Shown: positions 7,945 through 16,573, counted from the stretch's first letter. The stretch is 30,718 nt of DNA from Limisphaerales bacterium (GCA_027451565.1 DAIDJC010000007.1:1-30718), one strand, 5' to 3'. Program-made: numbers and translations. Notes: generated by a model not told the origin, from the sequence alone.

Positions 7945-9477
7945 ATGAGCAACTTACTCGAGGAAATTGAAGCACAAATCAGCGGCGCCAAGGCCACTGT
8001 GGACCGGCAGAATGTGGGAATCGTCCGTGAGATCGGGGATGGAGTGGCCAAAATTGAGGGCCTCACCGAGACCATGTTGAACGAGATGCTTGATTTTGGC
8101 AATGGCGTCACTGGCTTGGCGCTGAACCTGGAAGAAACCGAGGTGGGCGCCATCATCCTGGGGGATTACACCGGGGTGAAGGAAGGCCAGGAAGTGCGCA
8201 CCACCGGCAAGTTGCTGCAGGTGCCTGTGGGCAAGGGATTGCTGGGCAGGGTGGTCAACACTCTTGGCCAACCGCTGGACGGCAAGGGCCCCATTGCAAG
8301 CGAGGTTTCTTATCCGGTGGAAAAAATCGCGCCCGGCATCATCAAACGCAAGTCGGTCAGCCAGCCGGTTCAGACAGGCATCATGGCCATTGACGCCATG
8401 GTTCCTATTGGGCGTGGACAACGAGAGCTCATCATCGGCGACCGTGGCACCGGCAAGACCACGATCGGCGTGGACGCGATGATCAACCAGGCCCGGATTA
8501 ACAAGGCGGCGGAATCAGCCGGCGACAAGAATTTCCGGCCTATCTACAATATTTACGTGGCGATTGGCCAGAAGCAATCCAGCATTGCCCGCGTCATCGG
8601 GGTTCTTGAAGAGGCCGGGGCCATGCCTTACACCATCGTGGTGGTGGCTTCCGCTTCGGATTCCGCCTCGAACCAGTATCTGGCGCCATTCACGGGCGCA
8701 GCCATAGGGGAATGGTTCATGGATAATGGGATGGATGCCCTGATCATTTACGATGATTTGTCCAAGCACGCAGTGGCCTACCGCCAGGTGTCCCTGATTC
8801 TGAAGCGTCCGTCGGGCCGCGAGGCTTATCCTGGTGACGTTTTTTATCTGCACAGCCGTTTGCTGGAGCGCAGCGCGCGGGTGTCTGAAAAATATGGCAA
8901 TGGTTCACTCACGGCGCTGCCCATCATCGAAACCCAGGCGGGCGACGTTTCGGCCTACATCCCTACCAACGTGATTTCAATCACGGACGGCCAGATTTAT
9001 CTGGAAACGGATTTGTTTTATCAAGGCATCCGCCCGGCGGTGTCGGTGGGGCTGTCCGTATCCCGGGTGGGTTCAGCCGCGCAAATCAAGGCCATGAAGC
9101 AGGTGGCGGGGCGCATCAAGGGCGACCTGGCGCAGTTTCGTGAGCTGGCGGCTTTTGCCCAGTTTGGCTCTGATTTGGATTCCAAGACCCAGGCCTTGCT
9201 GGAGCGCGGCAAGCGCATTGTGGAACTATTCAAGCAAAACCAGTACAGCCCCATGCCCGTGGAAGTGCAGGTGGTGGCGCTCTGGGCCTCGCAGAACGGC
9301 TTTGTGGACGATGTTCCCGTGGAAAAAATCAAGGATTTTCAAGCCAAATTGGTGGATTACATGGCCACGCGAAAAGCCGCATTGCTGGATAAAATCCGCA
9401 ATGAAAAAGCCATCAGCGACGCGATTGGGGCCGATTTAAAATCGGCTGTTTCTGAATTCAAGCAAAGTTACCACTGA
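7945..9477 (+). CDS. atpA: ATP synthase F1 subunit alpha
   Basis: This 510-residue protein is the non-catalytic nucleotide-binding subunit of the F1 hexamer. It begins with the usual N-terminal helix that meets delta, followed by a beta-barrel (GIVREIGDGVAKIEGL). The Walker A loop GDRGTGKT spans residues 165-172. The signature PAVSVGLSVSRVGSAAQ near residue 355, with the arginine finger that reaches into the catalytic site of beta, is intact. Length and motifs match the family throughout. It starts 8 bp after atpH and ends 9 bp before atpG, so these genes are very likely co-transcribed. Confidence 0.98.
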   Translation: MSNLLEEIEAQISGAKATVDRQNVGIVREIGDGVAKIEGLTETMLNEMLDFGNGVTGLALNLEETEVGAIILGDYTGVKEGQEVRTTGKLLQVPVGKGLLGRVVNTLGQPLDGKGPIASEVSYPVEKIAPGIIKRKSVSQPVQTGIMAIDAMVPIGRGQRELIIGDRGTGKTTIGVDAMINQARINKAAESAGDKNFRPIYNIYVAIGQKQSSIARVIGVLEEAGAMPYTIVVVASASDSASNQYLAPFTGAAIGEWFMDNGMDALIIYDDLSKHAVAYRQVSLILKRPSGREAYPGDVFYLHSRLLERSARVSEKYGNGSLTALPIIETQAGDVSAYIPTNVISITDGQIYLETDLFYQGIRPAVSVGLSVSRVGSAAQIKAMKQVAGRIKGDLAQFRELAAFAQFGSDLDSKTQALLERGKRIVELFKQNQYSPMPVEVQVVALWASQNGFVDDVPVEKIKDFQAKLVDYMATRKAALLDKIRNEKAISDAIGADLKSAVSEFKQSYH

Positions 9478-9486
9478 GGCCGGGAC

Positions 9487-10365
9487 ATGCCTAGCACGCG
9501 CGATATCCGCCGACGAATCAAGTCGGTCAAGAACACCGCTCAGATCACCAAGGCGATGCAGATGGTGGCTGCGGCGAAGATGCGCAAAGCGCAGCAGGCG
9601 GCGCTTGTTGGGCGTCCTTATGCCTCGTTGCTCAATGAGGTTCTGGCCCAGGCGGCAGGCCGGTATGCGAGTTTTGATCATCCTCTCATGAAGGTGCGGG
9701 AGGTGAGAAAGCGCGCGGTGATCCTGGTGACCACGGATCGCGGTCTTTGCGGCGCCCTGAACAGCAACCTGTTTAGAGAGGCGGCCCGTTTTGACAAGGA
9801 CAACACCGTGTTCATCACGGTTGGAAAGAAAGCCGCCCAGTTTATAGGGCGAACGCGCCGGTCACTGGCGGGAGAGTTTCATTACAAGGACAACCCCCAG
9901 TTCGCAGAGGCGCGGGCGGTATCCAAGTTTGCCCAGTCTCTTTTTGAGAAAGGGGAGGTTGACGCGGTGGAAATACTCTATGCGAACTACGTTTCCACGC
10001 TGGTGCAGCAGCCCCGAAAACTTTCATTTTTGCCCCTGGGCAAAATTGAGGCGGTCAGTGCGGGTGTTGGAGCGGCGGCTGAAACGCTGGCACCCGGGGA
10101 TGACACCAACCTGTTTGAATTTGAGCCGGATGAGACCACGGTGCTGGGAGCGTTGCTGCCGCACAGCCTGAACTTTCAAGTTTACCAGATATTGCTTGAG
10201 GCCAGGGCCAGTGAACACAGCGCGAGAATGGTGGCCATGAAGAATGCCACCGACAATGCGCGCCAGATCATCAAGGACCTCACTTTGGAATACAACAAAT
10301 TGCGCCAGTCCAACATCACCAAGGAACTCTTGGAGATCACCACGGCCCAGATGGCCATGGGGTAA
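9487..10365 (+). CDS. atpG: ATP synthase F1 subunit gamma
   Basis: This 292-residue protein is the central rotor shaft. The N-terminal helix (RDIRRRIKSVKNTAQITKAM) and the C-terminal helix (ARMVAMKNATDNARQIIKDL, then ITKELLEITTAQMAMG) form the conserved antiparallel coiled coil. The middle has the Rossmann-like domain with VTTDRGLCGALNSN. There is no sign of the extra regulatory insertion seen in chloroplast gamma. A GAGG at short distance before the ATG may act as ribosome-binding site. The 116-bp gap to atpD is the longest in the operon. Confidence 0.97.
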   Translation: MPSTRDIRRRIKSVKNTAQITKAMQMVAAAKMRKAQQAALVGRPYASLLNEVLAQAAGRYASFDHPLMKVREVRKRAVILVTTDRGLCGALNSNLFREAARFDKDNTVFITVGKKAAQFIGRTRRSLAGEFHYKDNPQFAEARAVSKFAQSLFEKGEVDAVEILYANYVSTLVQQPRKLSFLPLGKIEAVSAGVGAAAETLAPGDDTNLFEFEPDETTVLGALLPHSLNFQVYQILLEARASEHSARMVAMKNATDNARQIIKDLTLEYNKLRQSNITKELLEITTAQMAMG

Positions 10366-10481
10366 GGAATACGGCAGTCCCGGCGGCGAAGATGCTGAAC
10401 GGAGACTGGTGAAAAAGAACCGGATTCCGGCTGGTGACAGACAAATTCATGGAAGCAATGTTGGGTGCAAAAGAAATTATT

Positions 10482-11933
10482 ATGAACAAAGGCAAGATCG
10501 TTCAAATCATAGGACCCGTGGTGGATGTGGAATTTCAGGGAGCGCTCCCCCGCATTTACAACGCGCTCACGGTTGATTTTAAAATTCAAGGCCAAGCCGT
10601 GAGGCTGACCCTGGAGGTCCAGCAGCACCTGGGAGACAACTGGGTGCGTGCGGTGGCCATGAGCAGCACCGAAGGACTCAAACGCGGTTACGAGGTGGTG
10701 GACACCGGTGCCCCCATTTCCATGCCCGTGGGCGAGGGGGTCATGGGCCGTGTTTTCAACGTGACGGGCGACCCTGTGGACGAACAGGGCCCGGTGACTG
10801 CGGATAAATTTCTGCCCATTCACCGCGCAGCGCCGCCTTTGGTGGAACAATCCACCAGTCCCCAAATCCTCACCACCGGAATCAAGGTCATTGACCTCAT
10901 CTGCCCCTTCCTCAAGGGCGGCAAGGTGGGTGCGTTCGGCGGGGCAGGGGTCGGCAAGACGGTCGTGATCATGGAGTTGATCAACAACATCGCCAAGCTT
11001 CACGGCGGCATTTCCATGTTTGCCGGCGTGGGCGAACGGACCCGCGAAGGCAACGATCTCTACAATGAAATGATCGAGGCCGGGGTCATCAAGGTGAAGA
11101 AGGATGAGAAGGGGCACCCGAAAATCGGCGAGAATGGCCTGCCCATCATCGAGCCCGGGTCCAGGATCGGCCTGGTGTACGGCCAGATGAACGAACCGCC
11201 AGGCGCGCGTTTGCGCGTGGCCTTGTCCGCCCTGGCGGTCACGGAATATTTTCGCGATGAAAAAAACCAGGACGTGCTGTTGTTTGTGGACAACGTTTTC
11301 CGCTTTTCACAGGCGGGATCCGAGGTGTCCGCCCTTCTGGGACGCACGCCCAGCGCGGTGGGCTACCAGCCCACTCTGGCTGCGGAAATGGGTGATTTGC
11401 AGGAGCGCATCACTTCCACCAAAAAAGGTTCCATCACATCGTTCCAGGCGGTTTATGTGCCTGCCGATGACTTGACGGACCCGGCCCCCGCCACGACTTT
11501 TGCCCACTTGGATGCGACCATCGTTCTCGAGCGTTCGATTGCAGAATTGGGCATCTTCCCCGCAGTGGATCCGTTGGCATCCAGTTCTCGCGCCTTGGCT
11601 CCGGAATATGTGGGGCAGGAACATTATGACGTGGCGCGCGGGGTGCAAAAAGTGCTGCAACGCTACAAGGATTTGCAGGACATCATTGCCATTTTGGGCA
11701 TGGACGAACTGTCCGCCGAGGACAAGCTGCTGGTGTTTCGCGCCCGAAAAATCCAGCGTTTTCTCAGCCAGCCCTTTACCGTGGCCCAGGTGTTCACGGG
11801 ACGGGAAGGCAAGCAGGTGCCGGTGGCTGAAACAGTGCGCGCCTTCAAGGAAATCCTGGAAGGCAAGCATGACGATGTGCCCGAGGCCAATTTTTACATG
11901 AAAGGCGGGATTGACGAAATCAAGGAAGCCTGA
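10482..11933 (+). CDS. atpD: ATP synthase F1 subunit beta
   Basis: This 483-residue protein is the catalytic subunit. The Walker A loop GGAGVGKT is at residues 153-160. The catalytic Glu lies in GERTREGNDL, the Walker B strand is VLLFVDNVFRFSQAGSE, and the DELSEED loop appears as DELSAED (408-414), a common variant. The frame is open to a GTG at 10434 with other ATGs between, but the ATG at 10482 begins the usual MNKGKIVQIIGPVVDV start, so I chose it. The 116 bp before it shows no separate gene and could carry translation signals that set beta levels; this is speculation. Confidence 0.98.
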   Translation: MNKGKIVQIIGPVVDVEFQGALPRIYNALTVDFKIQGQAVRLTLEVQQHLGDNWVRAVAMSSTEGLKRGYEVVDTGAPISMPVGEGVMGRVFNVTGDPVDEQGPVTADKFLPIHRAAPPLVEQSTSPQILTTGIKVIDLICPFLKGGKVGAFGGAGVGKTVVIMELINNIAKLHGGISMFAGVGERTREGNDLYNEMIEAGVIKVKKDEKGHPKIGENGLPIIEPGSRIGLVYGQMNEPPGARLRVALSALAVTEYFRDEKNQDVLLFVDNVFRFSQAGSEVSALLGRTPSAVGYQPTLAAEMGDLQERITSTKKGSITSFQAVYVPADDLTDPAPATTFAHLDATIVLERSIAELGIFPAVDPLASSSRALAPEYVGQEHYDVARGVQKVLQRYKDLQDIIAILGMDELSAEDKLLVFRARKIQRFLSQPFTVAQVFTGREGKQVPVAETVRAFKEILEGKHDDVPEANFYMKGGIDEIKEA

Positions 11934-11977
11934 GCACGGGCGCCATTGGGCGCCCGCGCAGGCATGCCTCCAATGAC

Positions 11978-12385
11978 ATGGCTACCATAAAACTGGAAAT
12001 AGTGACCCCTGAGGCCATCACCTTCTCCGAGGATGTGGAGATGGTCACCCTGACTGGCAGCGAGGGCGAAATGGGCATCCTGCCCCAGCACATGCCGCTC
12101 ATGACCCAATTGCAGGCCGGCGAAGTGGTGGCCCGAAAAAACGGGCAAAACCTTTTCCTGGCGGTTGGAGACGGGTTTGTGCAAGTCACCGGGGAACGCG
12201 TGGCCATTCTCACGGACATGGCCATTCGCGCGGAAAATATTGACGAAGCCAAGGCGGAGGAAGCCCGCAAAAGGGCCGAGGCCCGCCTGGCTGAAAAGAT
12301 CAGCGAAGAGGATGCAGCTTTGGTGCATGCCTCCCTGGCTCATGCCACCGCCCAGTTGAAAGTAAAGCGCCGCAATCATTCCTGA
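11978..12385 (+). CDS. atpC: ATP synthase F1 subunit epsilon
   Basis: This 135-residue protein is the rotor subunit that couples gamma to the c-ring and can brake ATP hydrolysis. The N-terminal beta-sandwich includes the conserved GSEGEMGILPQHMPLMTQL. The C-terminal part (IDEAKAEEARKRAEARLAEKISEEDAALVHASLAHATAQLKV, in pieces) is the two-helix hairpin whose up/down state regulates the enzyme. It is complete in length. It starts 44 bp after atpD and is the last gene of the operon, followed by an intrinsic terminator. Confidence 0.96.
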   Translation: MATIKLEIVTPEAITFSEDVEMVTLTGSEGEMGILPQHMPLMTQLQAGEVVARKNGQNLFLAVGDGFVQVTGERVAILTDMAIRAENIDEAKAEEARKRAEARLAEKISEEDAALVHASLAHATAQLKVKRRNHS

Positions 12386-12407
12386 CCCAGTCCACCATTT
12401 CTGGAGG

Positions 12408-12438
12408 AAGGCGCGAGGCAATTGCCCCGCGCCTTTTT
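12408..12438 (+). terminator. Intrinsic terminator of the atp operon
   Basis: AAGGCGCG pairs with CGCGCCTT, and the loop itself contains the self-complementary GGCAATTGCC, so the whole can fold as one long hairpin with a single A/C mismatch. A run of five T follows. It lies 22 bp after the atpC stop codon. Confidence 0.9.
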
Positions 12439-12527
12439 CCTTTTGGCTGGGGCAGGTGCCGGTGGAAATGCCGGACTGGATTCAACTCGAAAAACGAAAT
12501 TCGAAAGGCCAATCTGCCCCAATCTAC

Positions 12528-12622
12528 TGGGTGGAAACGCGTTGGAAAAGCCTCACCAGCCTCACCAGCCTCACCAGACCGCTTCGGGTATGGTTACGAT
12601 TTTTCCAACGAGTTTCCGCTCA
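12528..12622. repeat. Long imperfect inverted repeat enclosing three 9-bp direct repeats
   Basis: The left arm (12528-12549) and right arm (12601-12622) are 22 bases each. They are complementary apart from one mismatch and two G-U type pairs; the inner ten bases (CGTTGGAAAA and TTTTCCAACG) match perfectly. The 51-base centre contains CCTCACCAG three times in tandem (12551-12577). There is no T-run at the right arm and no coding frame of note. The element sits in the convergent gap between atpC and the oxidase. It could be a REP-like or miniature inverted-repeat element, or a structured RNA. Confidence 0.75.
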
Positions 12623-12665
12623 ATATTTTGCCGCATCTTGAACCTTTCAATTTCGCTTTCTGGGT

Positions 12666-13871
12666 TCAAAGCCTGGCAAGAATTTTTTCTGCAATCTCCG
12701 CGCCGAGAGCCAGTGATGCCGTGGCAGCCGGTGACGGGGCATTGAGAACATGCAACTGGCCTGGCTTTTCCTCAAAGCAGAAATCCTCGACAAGATGTCC
12801 ATTGGGCAGCATGGGCTGGGCCCGAACCCCGGCCCTGCACGGGACCAGGTCGTTTTCCTGGATTTCCGGCACCAGTTTTTGGATGGACCGCGTGAATTCA
12901 GACTTAGACAGGGACCGGTATATCTCGTAGGTGCACATGGTGGGATACCGGGCCAAAAACCGCCAAAGGCCCGGATAAAGGAGCGAGCCGGCCAAATCGG
13001 ACGGGTTGATGCAAGTCCAGCCATAACCCTCCCGGGCGAGAGCGAGGACAGCATTGGGACCCGCTTCAATGCCGCCGCGCACGAGGCGCGTAAGATGCAC
13101 CCCCAAAAAGGGGAATCGCGGGTCTGGAACCGGGTAGATAAGGTGACGAACCAAATGCTGGCGGTTTGCCCTGAGTTGGTAGAATTCACCACGGAATGGA
13201 ATCACCCTGGCGGAAGGTTGGCAACCCGAAGCCCGTGCAAGGAGGTCAGCATGCAACCCGCCGCAAGTCACAATGAACCGGGTGTGGAAATCACCCGCAG
13301 TGGTGGCGAGGATGGCCTGCCCATCCTGATGGACAAAACGAAGCATCCGGGTGCCCAGCCGTATTTCGCCTCCATTATGTTGAATCAAGCGCGCCAAGGT
13401 TTCGCAAACGGCGGGATAATCCACGATGCCTTCCTGTGGAACATGGATTGCCGCAACACCGCTGGCATGCGGCTCGATTTCCTTGATTTGCGGCGGGTCC
13501 AGGCGTCGCAGGCCCAGCATCCCATTGGCATGACCCCGTTGCCAGAGGGTTTCCAATCGAGGCAATTGGTCGGCCTGGGTTGCCAGGACAATTTTTCCGC
13601 AGATGTCATGTGCCACCCCATGGGTTTGGCAAAACTGCACCATTTCCCTCAAGCCTGAAACGCAGAGACGCGCCTTGGCCGAACCCGGCTTGTAGTAAAG
13701 GCCGGAATGGAGCACGCCGCTGTTGTTGCCGGTCTGATGGCCAGCGAGCCGGTTCTCCTTTTCAATGAGCAGAAGCCGCAGTCCTGGCCGCTTTTCCAGC
13801 AACCGAAAGGCGGTGGCCAGCCCCAGTATGCCCCCTCCCACAACGGCCAAGTCGAAAGAATTTGAAGTCAT
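12666..13871 (-). CDS. lhgO: L-2-hydroxyglutarate oxidase
   Basis: This is a 401-residue FAD-dependent oxidoreductase of the DAO family, most like L-2-hydroxyglutarate oxidase/dehydrogenase (LhgO/YgaF), which turns L-2-hydroxyglutarate into 2-oxoglutarate at the membrane. The dinucleotide-binding loop VVGGGILGLATAF is at residues 10-22, followed by the acidic end of strand 2 (LLLIEKE). The family signature NNSGVLHSGLYY is near residue 50. Later parts such as FRGEFYQL, YPVPDPRFPFLGVHLTR and a C-terminal FAD-binding stretch SPAATASLALG also fit. It is transcribed towards the atp operon and looks monocistronic. The family is secure; exact substrate is by homology. Confidence 0.9.
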   Translation of the reverse strand: MTSNSFDLAVVGGGILGLATAFRLLEKRPGLRLLLIEKENRLAGHQTGNNSGVLHSGLYYKPGSAKARLCVSGLREMVQFCQTHGVAHDICGKIVLATQADQLPRLETLWQRGHANGMLGLRRLDPPQIKEIEPHASGVAAIHVPQEGIVDYPAVCETLARLIQHNGGEIRLGTRMLRFVHQDGQAILATTAGDFHTRFIVTCGGLHADLLARASGCQPSARVIPFRGEFYQLRANRQHLVRHLIYPVPDPRFPFLGVHLTRLVRGGIEAGPNAVLALAREGYGWTCINPSDLAGSLLYPGLWRFLARYPTMCTYEIYRSLSKSEFTRSIQKLVPEIQENDLVPCRAGVRAQPMLPNGHLVEDFCFEEKPGQLHVLNAPSPAATASLALGAEIAEKILARL

Positions 13872-14311
13872 GGTTGATCAGCGGCGAAAAAGATTCAATA
13901 AAGAGCCTCGATATTGACAAATTTTGGGGCCATGGCCCGGATGGCATTTGCTGATATTTCTTCAAGTCTGGTTCGAAAATGGCCGCGTGGAAAGCAGGAA
14001 TTTTATGGGCAAGGAAGTGATTTCCCAGGGTCTTTTAATTTGAGTCAAATCGGCGCCTTGAAAAAACGAAAAAAAGTCTTGCTAAAAATGCCGGTCAGTA
14101 TATTATTACGACAATAGCGATTTTTTTCAAGGCTAGCAAGTCTCTGCCAGGGGGGGGGCTTTTTGATCATAAGACGCATTTTGCGTTTTTGTAAAAAAAC
14201 TTATGCAAAACGAAGTTTAAACCAAGGAGTTGATTCATTAAAATTTTGCGAAGCCCTCTCAGGTGTCATTAAAAACCCTCCAACTCTACCGATGAAGAAT
14301 TTATTTACATT
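13872..14311. other. Long leader/promoter region of the LamG-Ig gene
   Basis: No gene of normal size is seen. The region becomes AT-rich and holds a good promoter candidate at 14079-14106, a nine-G tract at 14150-14158, and short inverted repeats (CATAAG at 14169 with CTTATG at 14200; ACGCA-ttt-TGCGT between them). A perfect AAGGAG at 14224-14229 has no ordinary start codon at the right distance. A seven-codon mini-ORF at 14292-14315 (MKNLFTL) ends in an ATGA overlap with the next gene's start. Confidence 0.5.
14079..14106 (+). promoter_or_regulatory. Candidate sigma70-type promoter of the LamG-Ig gene
   Basis: TTGCTA (-35) and TATTAT (-10) are spaced by 16 bases. A start near 14113 would give a leader of about 200 bases before the ATG at 14312. 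This is pattern-based only. Confidence 0.4.
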
Positions 14312-16246
14312 ATGAAACCTATATTTGGAATTCTCGCATCGTTGACTCTGCTCTCTTGGAGTATTCAAGCACAATCATTTCTTACAAATGGACTGGTGGC
14401 CTATTATCCGCTTCAGGGAAATGCGAATGATTACAGTGGAAATGGAACCAATGGGACGATTTACGGTGGAGTGACATTGACAACTGACAGATTTGGCAAT
14501 GCGAATTCAGCCTACAGTTTTAACGGGACGAATGGATATATTGATATTGGCCAGCCAGTCGGATCTTCACCATCGCAATTTAGTGAATCGGTTTGGGTCA
14601 AGTACATCCAGTTGTCTGCCACGACGGTCGGACCCCAAGTGGATCCTATCATATCGCAACGTCAACAAGACGGAAGTTCCTGGGCTGAGTTGGGAATCCA
14701 GATTTACAGCGCCACTAATGGAGTGGCATCTCTAACTGCAGACGCCACGGATTTTTATGGACCCTGCAGTGGTGTTACCCAAATTCAGCCCAACACCTGG
14801 GTTTTCATATGCGGAGTGTATTCAAACAACGTCTATCAAATTTACGTCAATGGCAACTTGGAAAACACCACCAGCGCGCCAATTTTTTTGCAGTCACCAG
14901 ACCACATGTACTTGATGTACCAGGCTTCATGGGACGACTTTTTTCAAGGATCCCTGAGTGATGTCCGGATTTATGATCGCGCCCTTTCATCAAAAGAAGT
15001 GGCAGAATTATATCAGTACCAAACCATACCCATTCAAATACATCAAAATCCAACCAACACTAGTGTTCTGGAAGGCCAAAGCGCCACTCTGAGTGTTTTA
15101 GCTTCCAGTTCATTGCCGATTTCCTATCAGTGGTATTCCAGCGCCCCAAACTATTCAAGTGTCGCTGGAGCTTATGCGCAGGCCATTTCAGGATTTGTCT
15201 ATGGCGCCGTTGTGACGAATGGTGGTTCTGGCTATGGCGTTGCCCCGAGTGTGAGTTTTGTGGGAGGTGGCGGTTCGGGAGCTGCAGGTATTGCAACGGT
15301 GAGCAATGGTGTTGTGACCGGCGTCACGGTTACGAACGCTGGAGCCAATTATACCAGCGCGCCAGAGGTTGTTTTTAGCCCGGCGAATGGTTTTATTTAT
15401 GGCGCAACGAACAGTTCCCTCACCGTCACCAACGTCAGGGTAGGCGACGCAGGTAATTACTATGTGATAGTCTCTTCCAGCCAAGGCGGTATTTCAAGCA
15501 GCCTTGCGAAATTGGATATTCTGTTTCCACCATCCATTACGGACCAGCCTCAGGATGCAGAGGTTGAGGCTTACGGTTCTGCCCTCTTTTCCGTCTCGAC
15601 CTCTGGCACCACCCCTATTTCTTTCCAATGGACATTCAATGGCACAAACATTCCAAATGCAACTTCTGACATATTAAGCGTCACCAATATTACCCCGGCA
15701 AATTTGGGGGCTTATGCTGTTATCGTAACCAATGATTACGGATCAGTCACCAGTTCCAACGCCAATTTGTACATGTATCCTTACTTGGAGACACCTTTCT
15801 CCGGTGCCATTACCTATTGGGGCCAATCAAACATCCTGAGTGTTGGCGCATGGGGCAGCGGGAACCTTGGTTACCAATGGTATTTAAATGGGAATGCAAT
15901 TGATGGGGCCACGGGTTCGACACTGGCCTTGCCTGCCATTCAATTCACCAATGCTGGTTTATACAGTGTTGTCGTGAGCAGCAGTCTTGGGAGCGTGACC
16001 AACACGCCCGAGCAGGTTGTGGTAAACCCGGCAAACACGGCGCTTGAGCTTTGCGCCAATGTCGTGATTCAGGGTACAGTCGGTTACACTTACATCATTG
16101 AAAGTTCAATGAATTTGAGTGACACCAATTCCTGGGTGGTTGAAACCAATTTGACGCTGACCCAACCCATTGAATTTTGGGATGACACCAGTGTGGACGT
16201 TCATTCCAATGCCCAAAAATTTTATAGGGTTTTACCTGCGCAGTAG
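14312..16246 (+). CDS. Secreted LamG and Ig-like domain surface protein
   Basis: This is a 644-residue exported protein. A Sec signal peptide (FGILASLTLLSWSIQAQS) is followed by a concanavalin A-like LamG_3 domain (about 27-235) that starts NGLVAYYPLQGNANDYSGNG and ends in VRIYDRALSSKEVAEL, a fold that often binds glycans. Three Ig-like domains follow: the first (about 240-408) is interrupted by a Gly-rich module, the second is about 409-492, the third about 493-572. A C-terminal beta-rich tail (YTYIIESSMNLSDTNSW, then KFYRVLPAQ) resembles tails recurring in verrucomicrobial exported proteins. No enzyme active site is visible, so adhesion or carbohydrate binding is the most that can be inferred. 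Its codon use looks AT-richer than that of its neighbours. The gene stands alone. Confidence 0.88.
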   Translation: MKPIFGILASLTLLSWSIQAQSFLTNGLVAYYPLQGNANDYSGNGTNGTIYGGVTLTTDRFGNANSAYSFNGTNGYIDIGQPVGSSPSQFSESVWVKYIQLSATTVGPQVDPIISQRQQDGSSWAELGIQIYSATNGVASLTADATDFYGPCSGVTQIQPNTWVFICGVYSNNVYQIYVNGNLENTTSAPIFLQSPDHMYLMYQASWDDFFQGSLSDVRIYDRALSSKEVAELYQYQTIPIQIHQNPTNTSVLEGQSATLSVLASSSLPISYQWYSSAPNYSSVAGAYAQAISGFVYGAVVTNGGSGYGVAPSVSFVGGGGSGAAGIATVSNGVVTGVTVTNAGANYTSAPEVVFSPANGFIYGATNSSLTVTNVRVGDAGNYYVIVSSSQGGISSSLAKLDILFPPSITDQPQDAEVEAYGSALFSVSTSGTTPISFQWTFNGTNIPNATSDILSVTNITPANLGAYAVIVTNDYGSVTSSNANLYMYPYLETPFSGAITYWGQSNILSVGAWGSGNLGYQWYLNGNAIDGATGSTLALPAIQFTNAGLYSVVVSSSLGSVTNTPEQVVVNPANTALELCANVVIQGTVGYTYIIESSMNLSDTNSWVVETNLTLTQPIEFWDDTSVDVHSNAQKFYRVLPAQ

Positions 16247-16573
16247 AGGTGGTTGGGCTGAACATGGCCATGGGCAATGAGTGGGATTGATTATAATCGG
16301 AAATCTCGCTCTAAAAACGGGTGGTGATGTGATGGTGCGCTTGCATCTTGAATTTTTCCACCTGAATCCACTGGCAAATTTCTGTTTTATAACTGGCAAA
16401 GGAATTATTGAGTGCTCCTCGGGATAGACGTAGGCACAATAAAAACCGCAGGGCTGTATTTTAGGATTTAGAAAACTAGGACGTGTATTTTTACGTTTGC
16501 TGACGATTCTTTTTTGCTCCCCTTCGTGGATGGGATTTTGGGGTGTTTGGCCAGTTGATTTGAACCTTTCTGT
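16247..16573. other. Intergenic region holding a truncated ORF
   Basis: This AT-rich stretch has no full-length gene. It contains two 10-bp palindromes, CATGGCCATG (16264-16273) and GATTATAATC (16289-16298), and the short ORF described separately. No clear terminator follows the LamG-Ig gene and no clear promoter precedes the glycosyltransferase. Confidence 0.45.
16412..16471 (+). pseudogene. 19-codon ORF resembling the N-terminus of an actin-fold kinase or RuvX
   Basis: A GTG preceded by AAAGGA with an 8-base spacer opens a frame reading MLLGIDVGTIKTAGLYFRI and then stops. This looks like the first beta-hairpin, with the GIDxGT phosphate loop, of FGGY sugar kinases or RuvX-type resolvases. 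I do not see the rest of such a protein in any frame downstream. It may be a remnant of a deleted gene, a tiny peptide, or chance. Confidence 0.3.

Noticed and set aside
12750..13658. 302-codon open frame on the plus strand
   Set aside because: It is antisense to the L-2-hydroxyglutarate oxidase, which has strong family motifs on the other strand.
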